From NCBI GenBank assembly GCA_023052935.1, contig CM041295.1:160752366-160816365 (forward strand): 64,000 bases of DNA, in the 5' to 3' direction. How positions within the stretch are numbered: position 1 is the first letter of the stretch; the number at the start of each line of letters is the position of its first letter. A program made the translations under genes and the position numbers. This document shows positions 42,325 to 53,872 of this stretch, one piece after another. The DNA is from Piezodorus guildinii. Its lineage: Eukaryota > Arthropoda > Insecta > Hemiptera > Pentatomidae. The notes below the pieces were generated by a model. That model did no database searches. It was not told where the DNA came from and worked only from the letters and a program-made list of their open reading frames with translations.

Positions 42325-42660
42325 CACTTACCTATATAGCATGGGAAAAAATTGCGATCCTAGAAATTTTTGAATTCAAGTTTTCAGCGGTAATACAGGT
42401 TCTAGTGTTCTCAGAGTCCAAATTATCAAATCCCTCAAAAAGGTCTCTGTGTATCCGGGTCTGGTAACTCCAGCACAAAAACGAAAAGTCGTTCGAAGGT
42501 GAAATTTCATATTTATGACAACTATACGCCCGAGATTACACCAACTTTTTCATCGAAATCAGCTAACCAGAAGAGCCACTTTAGTTTGCACATTTTTACG
42601 ATTTACTCAAAAAGGAATCAAACTCCCAGAGTAAAATTTACTTTCTTTGTTTCATTTAGA
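42325..42660 (+). repeat. Dispersed repeat R-B, copy 2
   Basis: Aligns with 44625-44960 over most of its length: CTTACCTATATA, AAATTGCGATC, GAATTC...GTTTTCA, the GTCTGTGTGTCC-like block and CAGAAGAGCCACTTTA. It contains no recognisable coding region. The shared ordering shows one repeat family. Confidence 0.75.
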
Positions 42661-43099
42661 AGAATGACTTCAATAATAAGATTGTGCTAATAAGAAATTA
42701 ATGGAATTGTAGAAAGATTAATAAAGACACCTACAGGTGTGGAAGATTACAAAATCACGAGTGTAATATAATAAAATAACTTAAAATAGAAAAATAATAT
42801 AAATACACTCATATATTTGACATTTCCAAAAAGAGAAAAAAGAATGGTCCTGTTAATGGTGTGAAAAATAAATTATTTGGACAGAGTCTGTATAATAACT
42901 GTCCTTTGAATATTCATTTATAAAGATTATATTCTATTCCCCCTCTCACTATATATATATATTTTACTATATTTTTCTGGAATTGGAAATGTATTTATTG
43001 CGACTTTTAATAAAGAGAGAGGAAAAAAAAAACTATCTAACGTTCAAGCGAACCCCACTTTGTTAAATCTCTATTATTTTAAAAATGTATTTTTTTGTA

Positions 43100-44027
43100 C
43101 GAGGCATGTTTTTTAAGTAAGTACCGTTTAGGAATTAAAATTAAAAAAGGAATTATCGCAATAATTTTATTTTTACATGAAAGCTTGTACCTTAATCTAC
43201 TTTTCTACATAATTTCCATGAATTTTGAGGCACTTGTCATAACACGCCACCAGTTTTTGAATACCCTCCTCAAAAAATTCTTCCACCTGACTAGTTAACC
43301 ACTGCATTACAAATGTTTTGACTTCGTTATCGTCTTGAAGACGCCGACCGCCCAGGTGCTTCTTTAAGTGCAGGGACAAATGTTAGTCGCTGGGCGCCAG
43401 ATCTGGGCTGTATGGAGGATGATCTAGAGTTTCCCATTTAAATGATTTGATGAGATCTTTGGTCCGATTAGCCACATGTGGACAGGCATTGGCATGCCTT
43501 ACTCAACTTGTCATGTCTTTTGTTCTGGATTGCACGACGCAGGTTTTTAAAGGTCTCGCAATAAGACGCTGCATTGATTGTCTCATTACGAGGCAGACAC
43601 TCCACTAGAAATACTCCTTTTCTGTCCCAAAAAACTGTGCAAATGATTTTCCGGGCAGAAATTGTTTGCTTAAACTTCACTCTTTTGGGTGATGATGAAT
43701 TTCGCCATTCCATGGATTGTTGCTTTGATTCTGGTGTGACGTAGGCCACCCATGTTTCGTCACCAGTAACAATTTGGTCTAAGACATCTTCACCTTGTGG
43801 TCATCAAAATCATTGTGGTACTGCTGAAGGAAAGTCAGGCGGCAAAGTTTTTTGAGGAGGATATTCAAAAACTGGTGCCGCGTTATGACAAGTGCCTCAA
43901 AATTTAATAAAATTATGTAGAAAAGTAGATTAAGGTACAGGCTTTCATGTAAAAATAAAATTATTGCGATATCTTTGCACGTCTTTTTTTAATTCCAAAA
44001 CGGTACTTACTTGAAAAACATGCCTCG
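43100..44027 (-). mobile_element. Mariner-like element with both ends formed by its 3' end
   Basis: Bounded by TA on each side (43098-43099 and 44028-44029), the usual mariner target duplication. The inverted ends start CGAGGCATGTTTTT and extend far beyond a normal mariner repeat: 43100-43292 and 43832-44027 are reverse complements over about 195 bp. Both arms include the last codons of the transposase gene (QKLV..YDKCL). The 5' half of the gene and the true 5' end are therefore missing and have been replaced by an inverted copy of the 3' end. The element is 928 bp against about 1.3 kb for an intact mariner. Confidence 0.88.
43197..43800 (-). pseudogene. Mariner transposase, C-terminal two thirds, broken
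   Basis: On the minus strand the protein starts within DQIVTGDETWVAY (first catalytic Asp in GDET), continues as VTPESKQQSMEWR and ARKIICTVFWDRKGVFLVE, then NAASYCETFKNLRRAIQ. The second Asp block is altered: the usual HDNARPH appears as a frame-shifted or Ala-substituted form near 43470. The HPPYSPDLAPSD block near 43400 is followed by a stop where Tyr is expected. The end GIQKLVACYDKCLKIHGNYVE is intact. It cannot give an active enzyme. Confidence 0.82.
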
Positions 44028-44029
44028 TA

Positions 44030-44620
44030 CATATTGTGTAAATGTAGTATGAATGTTGTAATTGATCACTACTAAAAATGTCCTAATTACGACAGATTGT
44101 AATATTACTCAATAAAATTTGTTTTTGGAAAAATAAAATTAAATAGGGAAGCTAGTGTTGAAAAAAAAAAAATGACATTCTTCAACGCCTCATTGATATG
44201 CTTATCTTATATATAGATCGATATATATGCAAATCGTTATGTTCCTGAATAGTCTTTATAAAGCCGATCCAACCAACTCCAAAATAACAAGCAGGCCATC
44301 ATTTTAAAATTAATAAGAAAAGCTTAAGTTAAATTATATTAAAGTTTTTGTTCAAAGTTAGCATTGTAAGTCCAAAGCGGTTAATTTCGCTTGATGATTA
44401 CAAATAGTTAAGTCTGTAAGTAGTTTTGGTGAGTGATGAGCAGCAGTTTGAGAGTCATGAGCATGAATTTTAAGATTTAAAACCAAAATTAGTTGATCCG
44501 ATTAAATTATTTTTTCTCTTGCTTCGATATGTTATTATCTTATCAACAAATTAAATTTGATATTAACATTTTTAGAAATTCAAAAGTGAATTAACTAATT
44601 TTCTTACTTTTTATTTCTGT
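44030..44620. other. No gene recognised
   Basis: The segment 44030-44120 (AATGTAGTATGAATGTTGTA, then ACAGATTGTAATATTACTCAATAA) resembles the plus-strand 3' tail of Jockey-1, which ends with the same words. A very short 3' fragment is therefore likely here. The rest shows nothing. Confidence 0.45.
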
Positions 44621-44624
44621 TTTT

Positions 44625-44960
44625 ACTTTCACTTATCTATATATGAAATATATAGTAAGGAGGAGTATTTCCATCGTGAAAATTTACGAATTCGAGTTTT
44701 CACCGGGTTTTTAGGTTCCGCTGAGACCAAATGACCAAGTCCGGCAAAAAGGTCTGTGTGTCCGTGTGTGGTGAGTCTATCACAAAAAACATAAGTCGTA
44801 CGAAACTGATATTTCATATTTTAGACAACTACACACCCTAGATGTTACATTATCTTTTTCGTCAAAAATCAGCTTTCCAGAAGAGCCACTTTATACAAGT
44901 GATTTTTCACATGATTTATAATGATGTAAAATTTAATGTTAATTGATATGATGTAGGTTA
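44625..44960 (+). repeat. Dispersed repeat R-B, copy 3
   Basis: Matches 42325-42660 in order and orientation and shares ATATATGAAATATATAGTAAGG with the right palindrome arm (32365-32390). No coding sequence or terminal repeats are seen. Confidence 0.75.
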
Positions 44961-45559
44961 CATACTGTATCAATTGCTCTATTTTTTTCCTCTAAAGTAC
45001 CTTATATATTGGTTTGAAAAAATTAGCTGTATCATCTTAGCAGTATTGATAAGGGACGGCTAAATATAAAAGTTAGTCAACGAAGATAACCAAATAAAGA
45101 TATTCATCCAACGGAACTGAATATAATTCTTTAAACTTTTTTTCAACTTATCTTAAATTGATTTAATCAACCGAAGCAAGTGAAAGGGTTTGTTGTGGAC
45201 ACCACATTTTTCCGATCTGCTGTGTTGTGTATAAGCTTCTTTAAATATATGCTCTATTATGTTAAATATATTAACTGGTAAGAATAAAAAAAACCTTAAA
45301 ATTTGAAAAATATATGCATAGCTTAAAAAATAAATAAATTTAATAGTCGGTGATTGTTAAGAATATTTAGTAGTGGTGGTTAAGGGTTCTTAGGTATATT
45401 TATTGAATGATAAATATTGAAATAATATTAACAAGCGAAGAAAAAATATATTATCGGTCAGATTATGTTTTTGAGACTAGGTCATTTGGACTTTTGTATT
45501 ATCGTTGAAAATTCATCCCTCCTGGGAGAATACACTCACGATTCACGATGAGATTTTAC
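44961..45559. other. No gene recognised
   Basis: A+T-rich. 45140-45215 shows weak similarity to the R-D repeat (GTTGTGGACACCACATTTTT). Otherwise empty. Confidence 0.4.
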
Positions 45560-45757
45560 AGGGTAGAGTCATAACTCCTTACGCCTATTTTTGTGAGTGG
45601 CTACCATTTGGCTGACGGGTCTCACATACCAGAGAGACTGTGATTGAATCACCATTTAATTATGTCATTATAAAAGCCCCGCCGGGACTGGGATACGAAC
45701 TCAGAACCTCTAGCATGAGAGACTAGCGGGCTAGCTACTCAGCCACGGGCTTCCCCT
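45560..45757 (-). repeat. tRNA-derived SINE candidate
   Basis: The minus strand from 45755 reads GCCCGTGGCTGAGTAGCTAG (A-box-like) and GAGTTCGTATCCCAGTCCC (B-box-like, GTTCRANNCC with one change). These sit in a 75-base block shaped like a Ser- or Leu-type tRNA but without a pairing acceptor stem, followed by an unrelated body. This fits the head of a tRNA-derived SINE better than a tRNA gene. Confidence 0.5.
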
Positions 45758-47864
45758 TCGTTGGACATAGATATGTGTACAGCGAAATTTTGGAACTTTG
45801 GCAAATAGATTCAAGATAGTTAGAGGTGGTTAGGGATGATCGGGCATGGTTTTAGGGTGGTTAGGGATCATGGTTAAGGATGATTAGGGTGCAATTATAT
45901 ATTTTTTGAAAGAACATAAATACCCTCAAGAAATTTATATTATTATGACATAAAAGTGGCGGAAAAAAACTATGTATCTCAAGGTACTCGTAAAAAGGTA
46001 TTTTTATTTTATCGCAACTACACAATCAAATATAAAATGTTATTGAAGTATTGATAATTAACTTAGTAGTTATCAAAGACGGTTACACATCCTATGTTTT
46101 TAGTTTATTTTTATTAAAATATGTTAATGCTAAGAAACAACTGTTCGTCAACACATCACGCCCTTTGTTAGAATATTCCTTGGAAATTCATATTAGTGGA
46201 AAGGATGAGCTGTAAGACACGTGTTTCCATCTGGAGTGAGTAATGAACATGCCCTAGCTCATCCCTTAGGGAATCTTTGTCTAATGGCGGCATTAGTCCC
46301 ACTGACAAGGGACTTAACGAACTTACACCCGAATTCTCAAACGATTTTTCGTCACAATAATAAATAGTTTAATTTTCCGGTGCGGTGGTAAAATCAGCAA
46401 AGGTGAAGATGTTGATATAAAGAAAATTTTTAACAAAAAAAAAAAAAACCGTGGCGTTGATATTTCTTTCCGACTGGGATTTAATAGATCATAGATATTT
46501 CTCTCTATAATGTACCGCTTTTCCCAGTCAGGAGGGAAATGGGTTTGCGGATGGATTGGCGGATTGATAAAGTAAAGAAGTTAAATAAAGAAATAATATA
46601 CTAAAAATATATAATTTTAACAAGCTATGTACATATAGATATTAAGACATCGGGAATTTTTTTTTTTTTAACCAATATAGCTCATAGACTGTAGATCCTT
46701 GTGACCATTGTGTTATAACAAAAAATACATACATTGATCTGAAAACTGTTGGCAAATTTTTGATTTCAGCGACACCAACACAGCTAGAAAGTGTATTTAT
46801 TTTTAATGGTGAAAAAAATGATACAGAATAAAAACCATAACTCTCTCCTCCGCTAGACCAATCCCAATCAAAAAGTAAGCAGGCGTATAGTGAGTGCTCT
46901 GTATACGCTAACAAATATAAATTATTATATGAGAGAAGTTAGTTGAGGGTGCAGTCAAATGAACACAAAATTAAGTATAAACTCAATTTAATAGTGCTGA
47001 CGTTTTGGCCTAAGTTATAGGTCTTCTTCAGGGTGATTGAAGGAGTAAGAGTCACAACAATGCCCCGTATTTGTCAGGATAATTATATAATCTGATATTG
47101 CAGCCTTAGGGTGACCCTTTGGATAAATATAACCTCCTGTGGCTCACTAAGGCGCTGGGGAGTTGATTCCTAAAATATAAAATATATATATATATATGTA
47201 CTGAGCCCAAAACTGTTCATTGAAAGATAACATTTTATAATGTATGAATGTCTAAATGTATATAGATGGTTTAATACAAATTTCGTTTGTAGGTTATACT
47301 TTACCTTCTTGCTTCATCAATCTGTCTGTCTTTCCACAAACTCTATTCTTTTCTCCTGCTAGCAAGAAATTTTCATTTATTTTTCTTTTACAACCGAGTG
47401 CTAGGACAAATTTCGACAATGACTCAAACTGAAGCAGCCCCGCATTGGATATGTTTACCCTATCCTACATTGACGTGTCTTTAATTTAGTCAATTACAAT
47501 CCATTCCTCTTCTTACCCCAATGATGTTTTGAATTGGTTTCGCTCATTCTCGCCTTCCCGTTCCAAGTTATCCATCATTTGAGACAAAGCTTACTCATTA
47601 TCACCTTGACCTAGAGTGCTCTCTCCCCCCCCCCCCCCAGTCGTTTCATTCCTCCGCCAATATTAATGATCCTCCCGGTTCTATAGACTACTCCCAATAC
47701 AATTCATAAGGGTGTCTGTTTTAAATGTACCTCACCTTCTATTCTAATAGCATGGTCTAAGGAACTGACGAACAACAGTGAGAAATCATCCTAGTAAGTG
47801 CACTAAGAATTATAGCAAATGGAGACTAGTGAAAAATAGGTTAATTAAAATAAATCCAAGGAAA
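45758..47864. other. No gene recognised
   Basis: No conserved protein is found. 46990-47040 holds a GACGTTTTGGCC...CTTCTTCAGGG phrase of the kind seen at the ends of Penelope-like elements, but nothing else supports it. A C-run lies at 47627-47637. The open frame 46642-46914 (minus) has no recognisable motif. Confidence 0.4.
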
Positions 47865-48470
47865 CCATGTATACCCTTCTTCATCAACATTTGATCTTCT
47901 GCCCCACTATGTCCTGTAGTAATACTCCACTTGCACTGTACTTAATTGCATTGATTCGGTACCTATGAATCCATATTGGCAAACGCCTAGCTTGGAATCT
48001 CATTTATAAAAACTTGTCTCTCCCAACCAGTGATCATTCAATTATATTACCATTATCACACCTACTTGAGTATATGAGGTTGAGCTGTGGGGATCTACTA
48101 AAGCACCAAATCCCTCCCATAGTATCCAGTCCGAAATCCTTCGCAAAATCCTAAATGTCCTTTATTTTGTCATGAATTAAATCCTTATTATATTCCAACT
48201 GTCGCAGGCCTAGCTGGAAATCGATATATCTCTTTTAATCCGAACTCTCTATCCACACAAACCTACTTTTTTCCGAAAAATGTCATTCTTAAATATTCCT
48301 GACTACCCCCTGATGCCACTGAAAAGATGGGCTTGGTTCCCGCTGAGTTAAAATAGTCACCGAACCGTTGTTAATTAGTAGTTCTTTCATAAGCCATTTT
48401 CATAATTCTCCTTACTTGCATTTATTTAATACAGTTGTAGATAAAGATAAATCAATCAAACAAATTAATT
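47865..48470 (+). mobile_element. Jockey-2 LINE fragment, copy 5
   Basis: Broken frames read the thumb region (a RYLGLHIGKRL-like stretch near 47960), VELWGSTK near 48083 and the C-terminal PPRRLKR-like block near 48310. The 3' UTR ends in TACAGTTGTA and an A-rich tail near 48470, as in the other Jockey-2 copies. It is strongly diverged. Confidence 0.6.
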
Positions 48471-48549
48471 AGGTTATGTGTTTCACTTAAATTATTCAAT
48501 AATTGCAAGTACCAATTTTTTTTTTTTTTTTGTATTAATGAATTGGCTC

Positions 48550-48660
48550 CATATATATAAAATGATGTGATTTTTGGTTTCTGCTAGCTCCTTCTAAATC
48601 ATGCGATGTATTTTAATACCTTTTTATCTATCATTTAGGGCCTTCTTTCCTTATAGTTTA
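48550..48660 (+). repeat. Dispersed repeat R-A start fragment
   Basis: Shares TATATATAAAATGATGTGAT, the GGTTTCTGCTAGCTCCT block and GCGATGTATTTTAATACC with the start of R-A at 10897 and 51975. It is short and isolated. Confidence 0.5.
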
Positions 48661-49054
48661 TAAGTACATTACATTGAAATAAGCTCTTGTTTACATGAGA
48701 AAATTACATTTTCTGTAATCATGGCATAAAAAAAAATCTTTAGTACACGCAAAATTTTTGAAAAATAATGCAACTTACCTTTTTTCCTTACGAAAAATCT
48801 TTCGTACGCTATTGCATGGACGTATACTAAATGTATATGACATATACTAATTGAATCCAAACAAGAACTGATTTTTTCCGTTAAAGTAAAGTCATAATTA
48901 AACATTGTACATAATAATGCCATTCCATAACAACTAGAAATGACATAAAAAATCAGCCAACCCTGACAAGACAAGTTTTCAATAAATTGGACCGATTTTA
49001 GATTATTAAGGAATATAAAATGTTTCTCATTTTTGCCTATTATTAAATATAATA

Positions 49055-49131
49055 ATGAATAGAGCTTATGGTATAGACATAATAATGAATAGAGCTTATG
49101 GTATAGACATAATAATAAATAGAGCTTATGG
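49055..49131. repeat. 30-bp minisatellite, left part
   Basis: About 2.6 copies of a 30-bp unit starting ATGAATAGAGCTTATGGTAT. The array continues at 51593-51824 after being split by Jockey-1 copy C. There are no spacers between units, so it is not a CRISPR array. Confidence 0.95.
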
Positions 49132-51592
49132 TTTTTTTTTTTTTTTTTTTTTATTGAGAAATATTACAGTTTGTTACATAATGAACAGTAGTAATAGAGA
49201 TGTAGTACACATTCATACAATATATACAGAATAATGATGATAAAGTCAAATTACATAAAATCGGAAATAAATAAATTCAAATATATACAAGAAAATAACA
49301 ATTAATAAAAACAAAAAAAATTAACAAACAAATGAAAACAACAACCTGTAGTAGAGATAAATACAAGTTGGGAAATAAATAAAAATCATACAAGCAAACT
49401 ATATACAATATATACAATCTGCTGGGACCCTAGACTCCGCTGCTCCCTTCACAAGTGGGGGGAGAAGCCGAATCCAAGAGATCCCAGCGCCTCTAACCCG
49501 GCGCTTCACTGGTGTAAGCCAGTGGGGGCCGAGCTAGGGCGGAATAGCCACAAACATACAGTACATGAGTGGAGGATCTGACCAGTGTTAGAACTCCAGA
49601 ATAAATGTTTACAAAACGTTGCGGGGCCATTGCCGTTTCAATCTTCGAGGAGGATTGTAGGGATGGGTGGAGCTGGAGAGCGATTGAGAAAGAGGATTAG
49701 GGTGATGAAGAAGGTTCTGATGGAATTTGGAGAATTTGGATGGTACCAGGTCTAAAATAAATGGAATATGAAGGTCGTGGTGTAGGGTACAGTTGGTAAC
49801 GTAATAAGGAGCATTAACTATTGTTCGGAGGACTTTGGATTGGAAGGTTTGGATACGTTTGATGTTAGAATGTTTAGTTGTCCCCCATAGTTCAAGTCCG
49901 TAGGTCCATATAGGTTTCAGTACTGTCTTATATATTAATAATTTGTTGTCGACTGTAAGATGAGATTTTGTGTCTAGTAGTTTGTATAACCGGCCGAATC
50001 TGCGGTTGAGTTTTATCATTTTAAGTCTTGTATGTGGGTTCCACGTCAGTCTTTTGTCTAGTAAAAAACCATGTTACCGGAATGTGTCTGAGGAAGGAAG
50101 CGGTATGGAATCGAATTTAACAGTTGGACAGGATTTACGTCGAAGGGTGAAAGTGACGTGTGTGCATTTGCTTTCGTTCACCTTAATTCGCCAAGCCTTA
50201 CACCATTCTTCGACAAGGGAAAGGTGCCTTTGGAGATTTAGCGATGCTACTTCAGGATCGGAATCGGATGATAAAATGGCTGTGTCATCAGCAAATGTTG
50301 CCAGAAAGGTTTTGGGATCGGTAGGGATATCGGCGGTGTAGAGGATGTAGAGGACGGGTCCTAAGACGCTGCCTTGAGGAACACCGGCCTCAACAGAATA
50401 AAGTTTGGAAAATTCGGAACCACAACGAACTCGGAAGGAGCGGTTTGATAAATAGGATCGGAGGATTAGGTATAAAGATTGAGGTAAATGGGTTTTGAGC
50501 TTAAAGAGCAGTCCCGGGTGCCATACCCGGTCAAAAGCTTGAGCTATGTCCAGAAAGGCAACCGAATAATACTCCTTGCACTCAAGGGCGGAGGAAATGT
50601 GGTCTACAACTCGGAGTCCTTGCTGAACCGTGGAATGTTGGGGACGGAATCCAAACTGGTGTGAAGGAAAATTGTTAAATTTGGCTAGGATTCGTTTTAA
50701 TAGGAGTTTTTCGAAGATTTTGGAGAGGATCGGAAGAAGGCTAATAGGTCTGTAGGATGACGTACAGTTGGAGGGTTTGCCTGGTTTTAGGAAAAGGATG
50801 ATAGTCGAGTGTTTCCACAACAGAGGGAAATAGGTAGTGCGAAGGATACAGTTATAGATATATGTAAGGAATGTAATGGCTTTAGGTGGAAGTTGTCTTA
50901 GGATTTGAGGAGTAAGGAGATCGTATCAAGGGAATTTACGGTGAGGAAGCTTTTTAAGAAGATATTTGACCTCAGAGGGATTGATTGCTTTAGGTGGTAA
51001 GGAAATTGGTATCGGTGACGTAAGGAACTCTTCAACTATTGCGGTATGGGTTGGATTGAGATCAGAATGAGGAGTGAATAACTTGGAAAGGTGTAGTGCG
51101 AATTCCTGGGCCCTATCTTTGTCAGAAGCAGCCCAGGAATTATCACTACGCCGGTGAGGATGGGATATCAGGGGGGATTTAAGGATTCTCTTCGTGACAT
51201 TCCACAAGGAATTGTCACGAGTCGAGAGAGAGGAGAGGTAGGAATTGTAGGATTGGGAACGGAAGATCGCCAACTCCCGCTTTAATTGTCTACAATAAAA
51301 GTTATAGGAGTGGCGATCTGATGGGTGACGGGTGCGTTGCCAAAATGCTCTGGCTCGGCGTTTAGTGTGGATTAGGTCTAGGAGGTGTTGTCGTAAATGA
51401 TTTTTGTAAGGATTTATTTGGGAGTGCCTGGGAAAGGAGGCAGTCCAGGCGGCTTGTTGAATCGAGGTTGTAAAGGAATAGACGGCATTGTCAAGGTCAG
51501 TTTGGGTTTTGAGAGTCACTTTGAGGTCAATATCATTGGTGAGGATTTCGCGGAATAGGTTCCAGTTGATAGGGCCTCTGATGAATGACGGT
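49132..51592 (-). mobile_element. Jockey-1 LINE copy C, 5'-truncated, inserted in a minisatellite
   Basis: The minus strand matches Jockey-1 from the end of the endonuclease domain to the poly(A) tail (T-run 49132-49152). Broken open pieces at 51519-50926, 50820-50074 and 50019-49609 cover the linker, the RT (GVPQGSVLGPVLY, ATFADDTAIL) and the C-terminus. Frameshifts and a stop near the RYLG block inactivate it. The flanks AGAGCTTATGG (49121-49131 and 51593-51603) are the target duplication. They are also part of the minisatellite unit, so the duplication is not independent proof. Confidence 0.88.
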
Positions 51593-51824
51593 AGAGCTTA
51601 TGGTATAGACATAATCATGAATAGAGCTTATGGTATAGACATAATAATGAATAGAGCTTATGGTATAGACATAATAATGAATAGAGCTTATGGTATAGAT
51701 ATAATAATGGATTGAGCTTATGGTATAGACATAATAATGAATAGAGCTTATGGTATAGACATAATAATGAATAGAGCTTATGGTATAGACATAATAATGA
51801 ATAGAGCTTATGGTATAGATATAT
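51593..51824. repeat. 30-bp minisatellite, right part
   Basis: About 7.7 copies of the same unit as 49055-49131, with few base differences. The repeat makes a spurious MNRAYGIDII frame on the plus strand. Confidence 0.95.
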
Positions 51825-51969
51825 TTTCTACATCATTTCTTGCTGCTGCGATTTTCGTTACGGCAAAATAACAACCATATAGCGATAAACTTTAAATGAG
51901 TGAAACACTTCTTTTTTAAACATAAATCAAAACACACTAAAATTGCACCCCTGAGAAGCGGGATTGGTT

Positions 51970-52272
51970 CACTAGTCTCTTTATATATAAAATATTAACA
52001 CCATTCCTGTTTAATGAGAACTCCTAAACCACTCGACGGATTTTAACACGGTTTTAACTTTTATTTTGGGCATCCTGTCCTGAAGGTTTATAAGCGAAAA
52101 AATTATTGCAAGAGTTTTTCTTTAAGTGGGAAAACGAAATTTTCTATAATTAAAACATCGAAAAATATTACCTAAAATAAGAGTAGTAATATTGACATAT
52201 AATATACCATAGGAAAGCACTATATTTTAGAAAAAAAATAATGTGCAATAAAATAAGTTTACAAGTTAACAA
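51970..52272 (+). repeat. Dispersed repeat R-A, copy 2 (first part)
   Basis: Aligns with 10893-11190 (CTCCTAAACCACTCGACGGA-type block, AATATACC...GGAAAGCAC). It is interrupted by Jockey-1 copy B and resumes at 57018. Confidence 0.7.
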
Positions 52273-52582
52273 GTTCTGCGCATGCGCGTGAGTATAGCAG
52301 TCATTATTTCAAGTCGGCTCTCGGATTTCTTCCTTTTACAGTTGGATTTCACTTCAGCACAGTCTTGAAAACATCATCAGACTTCAGGATAACAACAACA
52401 GTTATTATTGGAGCAAACAACGGTAAGTTGTGTTATAATTTACAGTGAAAAGTGAATGTGGAGTCACCTCTTCGTATCAGCTGATTGCCGATAACCCGGC
52501 AAAGCTGGTCTTGCTTACCTTTTTTTTAAGTTATTGTTTTTTCCCACATCTGGTTATTATTTAATTACTTCCTATACATGAA

Positions 52583-53872
52583 ATGCGATATTATCATCAA
52601 GTAATGTCCTCCAAAGCTTCAACTAAAAGATCTAGATCTTGTGGTTCAATCCCGTCACCTACAAAACAAGACCCCGCCGTGATACTAATAAAAGATTAAA
52701 TCTACAAGCAACCCCTTCGGGTACTAATCCAGAATCTGAACCACAACCTGGCACATCGTCACAAGGGATGACTGACGAATCGCCGTTTTTCACCCCAAAA
52801 CCTTTTCAGATTTTACATAATGAAAAAGAAAACATGGAATCTACTCCTATACCCAGTGAACCACGGCCTCCTCCAATATTTGTCAAAAATATTAGAAATT
52901 TCCAGTTGTGTGCGCAATTGAACACAATTACCAAATCTTCCAGCTACTACTGTATGAGTAGAATCAATGATACCAAAATATCTCCTACTACTGCCGAGAC
53001 ACATAGAAAAATAGTGAAATATCTAACTGAAACCAAATCTTTCCATACCTATCAGCTACGCCAAGAGAGAGCTTTAAGGGTTGTAATCAGAAACTTACAC
53101 CCCTCGACACCAGTTGAAGCTATTAAAAAAGAACTAACGGAGATAGGCTATAAAGTGCGGCAAGTCACTAATGTCGTAAAGGATAAAATTCCTCTACCTC
53201 TCTTTTTTGTGGACTTGGAACCAGCAAATCTATGACCTCAATAGATTGTACTATTCCAGTGAAAGAGTTGAAAAACCTTACACAAAGAAAGAGATAATTC
53301 AGTGCCATAATTGTCAAGCATATGGTCATACTAAAACTTATTGTCATCACATACCACGCTGCGTGAAATGCGGTGAACAGCACAAAACTGTGGAATTTAC
53401 GAACCAAAATCAACACCCGCTGTATGTGCTCACTGCCTCAAGGACCACCCGGCCAACTATAAAGGATGCCAAATCTATAAGGAACTCGAGGACCAGGTTT
53501 CAAAAACCTCAAGTACTGGATGAAAAAACAAGACAAGCAAGCACCAGAAGAGAACCCTCAAAACTTATTGATGCCAATGTATCATTTGCCCACCTACTTG
53601 GAGGTGGGAATCAAAGTACCGAAGCCGTGGCCCTGCCGCAACTAATTGATATACCTCAATCCATTCCACATATACCTCTTTCTCAAAATGTAACCAATCC
53701 TAAAAATCCTAATCCACCACAAATCTCTCATATTCCTCCTCCTTCAAAAGCCACAGACCTTACCAGGTTGATGACATCCTTTATCTCCGAAATCAAATCC
53801 CTTGTTATGCCTCCAATATCACTCCTTACGAACCTTGTATCAAATTTTATTCCTGCCTTACAAAAACCATAA
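52583..53872 (+). pseudogene. Jockey-1 copy B ORF1, frameshifted
   Basis: The ATG at 52583 corresponds to the copy A start (MRYYHQVMSSK). The frame is lost near 52640, recovers in the piece 52639-53235 (FVKNIRNF, LRVVIRNLHPSTPVEAIKKE) and shifts again into 53207-53872. That piece carries the first two zinc knuckles (CHNCQAYGHTKTYCHH, CVKCGEQHKT) and the conserved tail. The third knuckle is lost. The domain order matches the intact protein of copy A. Confidence 0.85.

Noticed and set aside
45657..45757. tRNA gene on the minus strand
   Set aside because: The A- and B-box-like motifs are there, but the ends do not pair into an acceptor stem. A SINE head is more likely.
46990..47040. Penelope-like element end (GACGTTTTGGCC...CTTCTTCAGGG), with a similar phrase at 59395-59450
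   Set aside because: Only a short phrase is present. I see no GIY-YIG or RT domain nearby and cannot confirm a hammerhead motif.
48669..48974. 101-residue minus-strand frame, rich in hydrophobic residues
   Set aside because: No signal peptide plus domain pattern or family resemblance. It lies between LINE fragments and is probably chance.
51488..51715. Open frame with a repeated MNRAYGIDII peptide
   Set aside because: It is produced by the 30-bp minisatellite, whose length is a multiple of three. No start context or other coding evidence is present.
49055..51824. Regular 30-bp repeats resembling a CRISPR array
   Set aside because: There are no unique spacers between repeats, the context is eukaryotic, and the gap is a LINE insertion.
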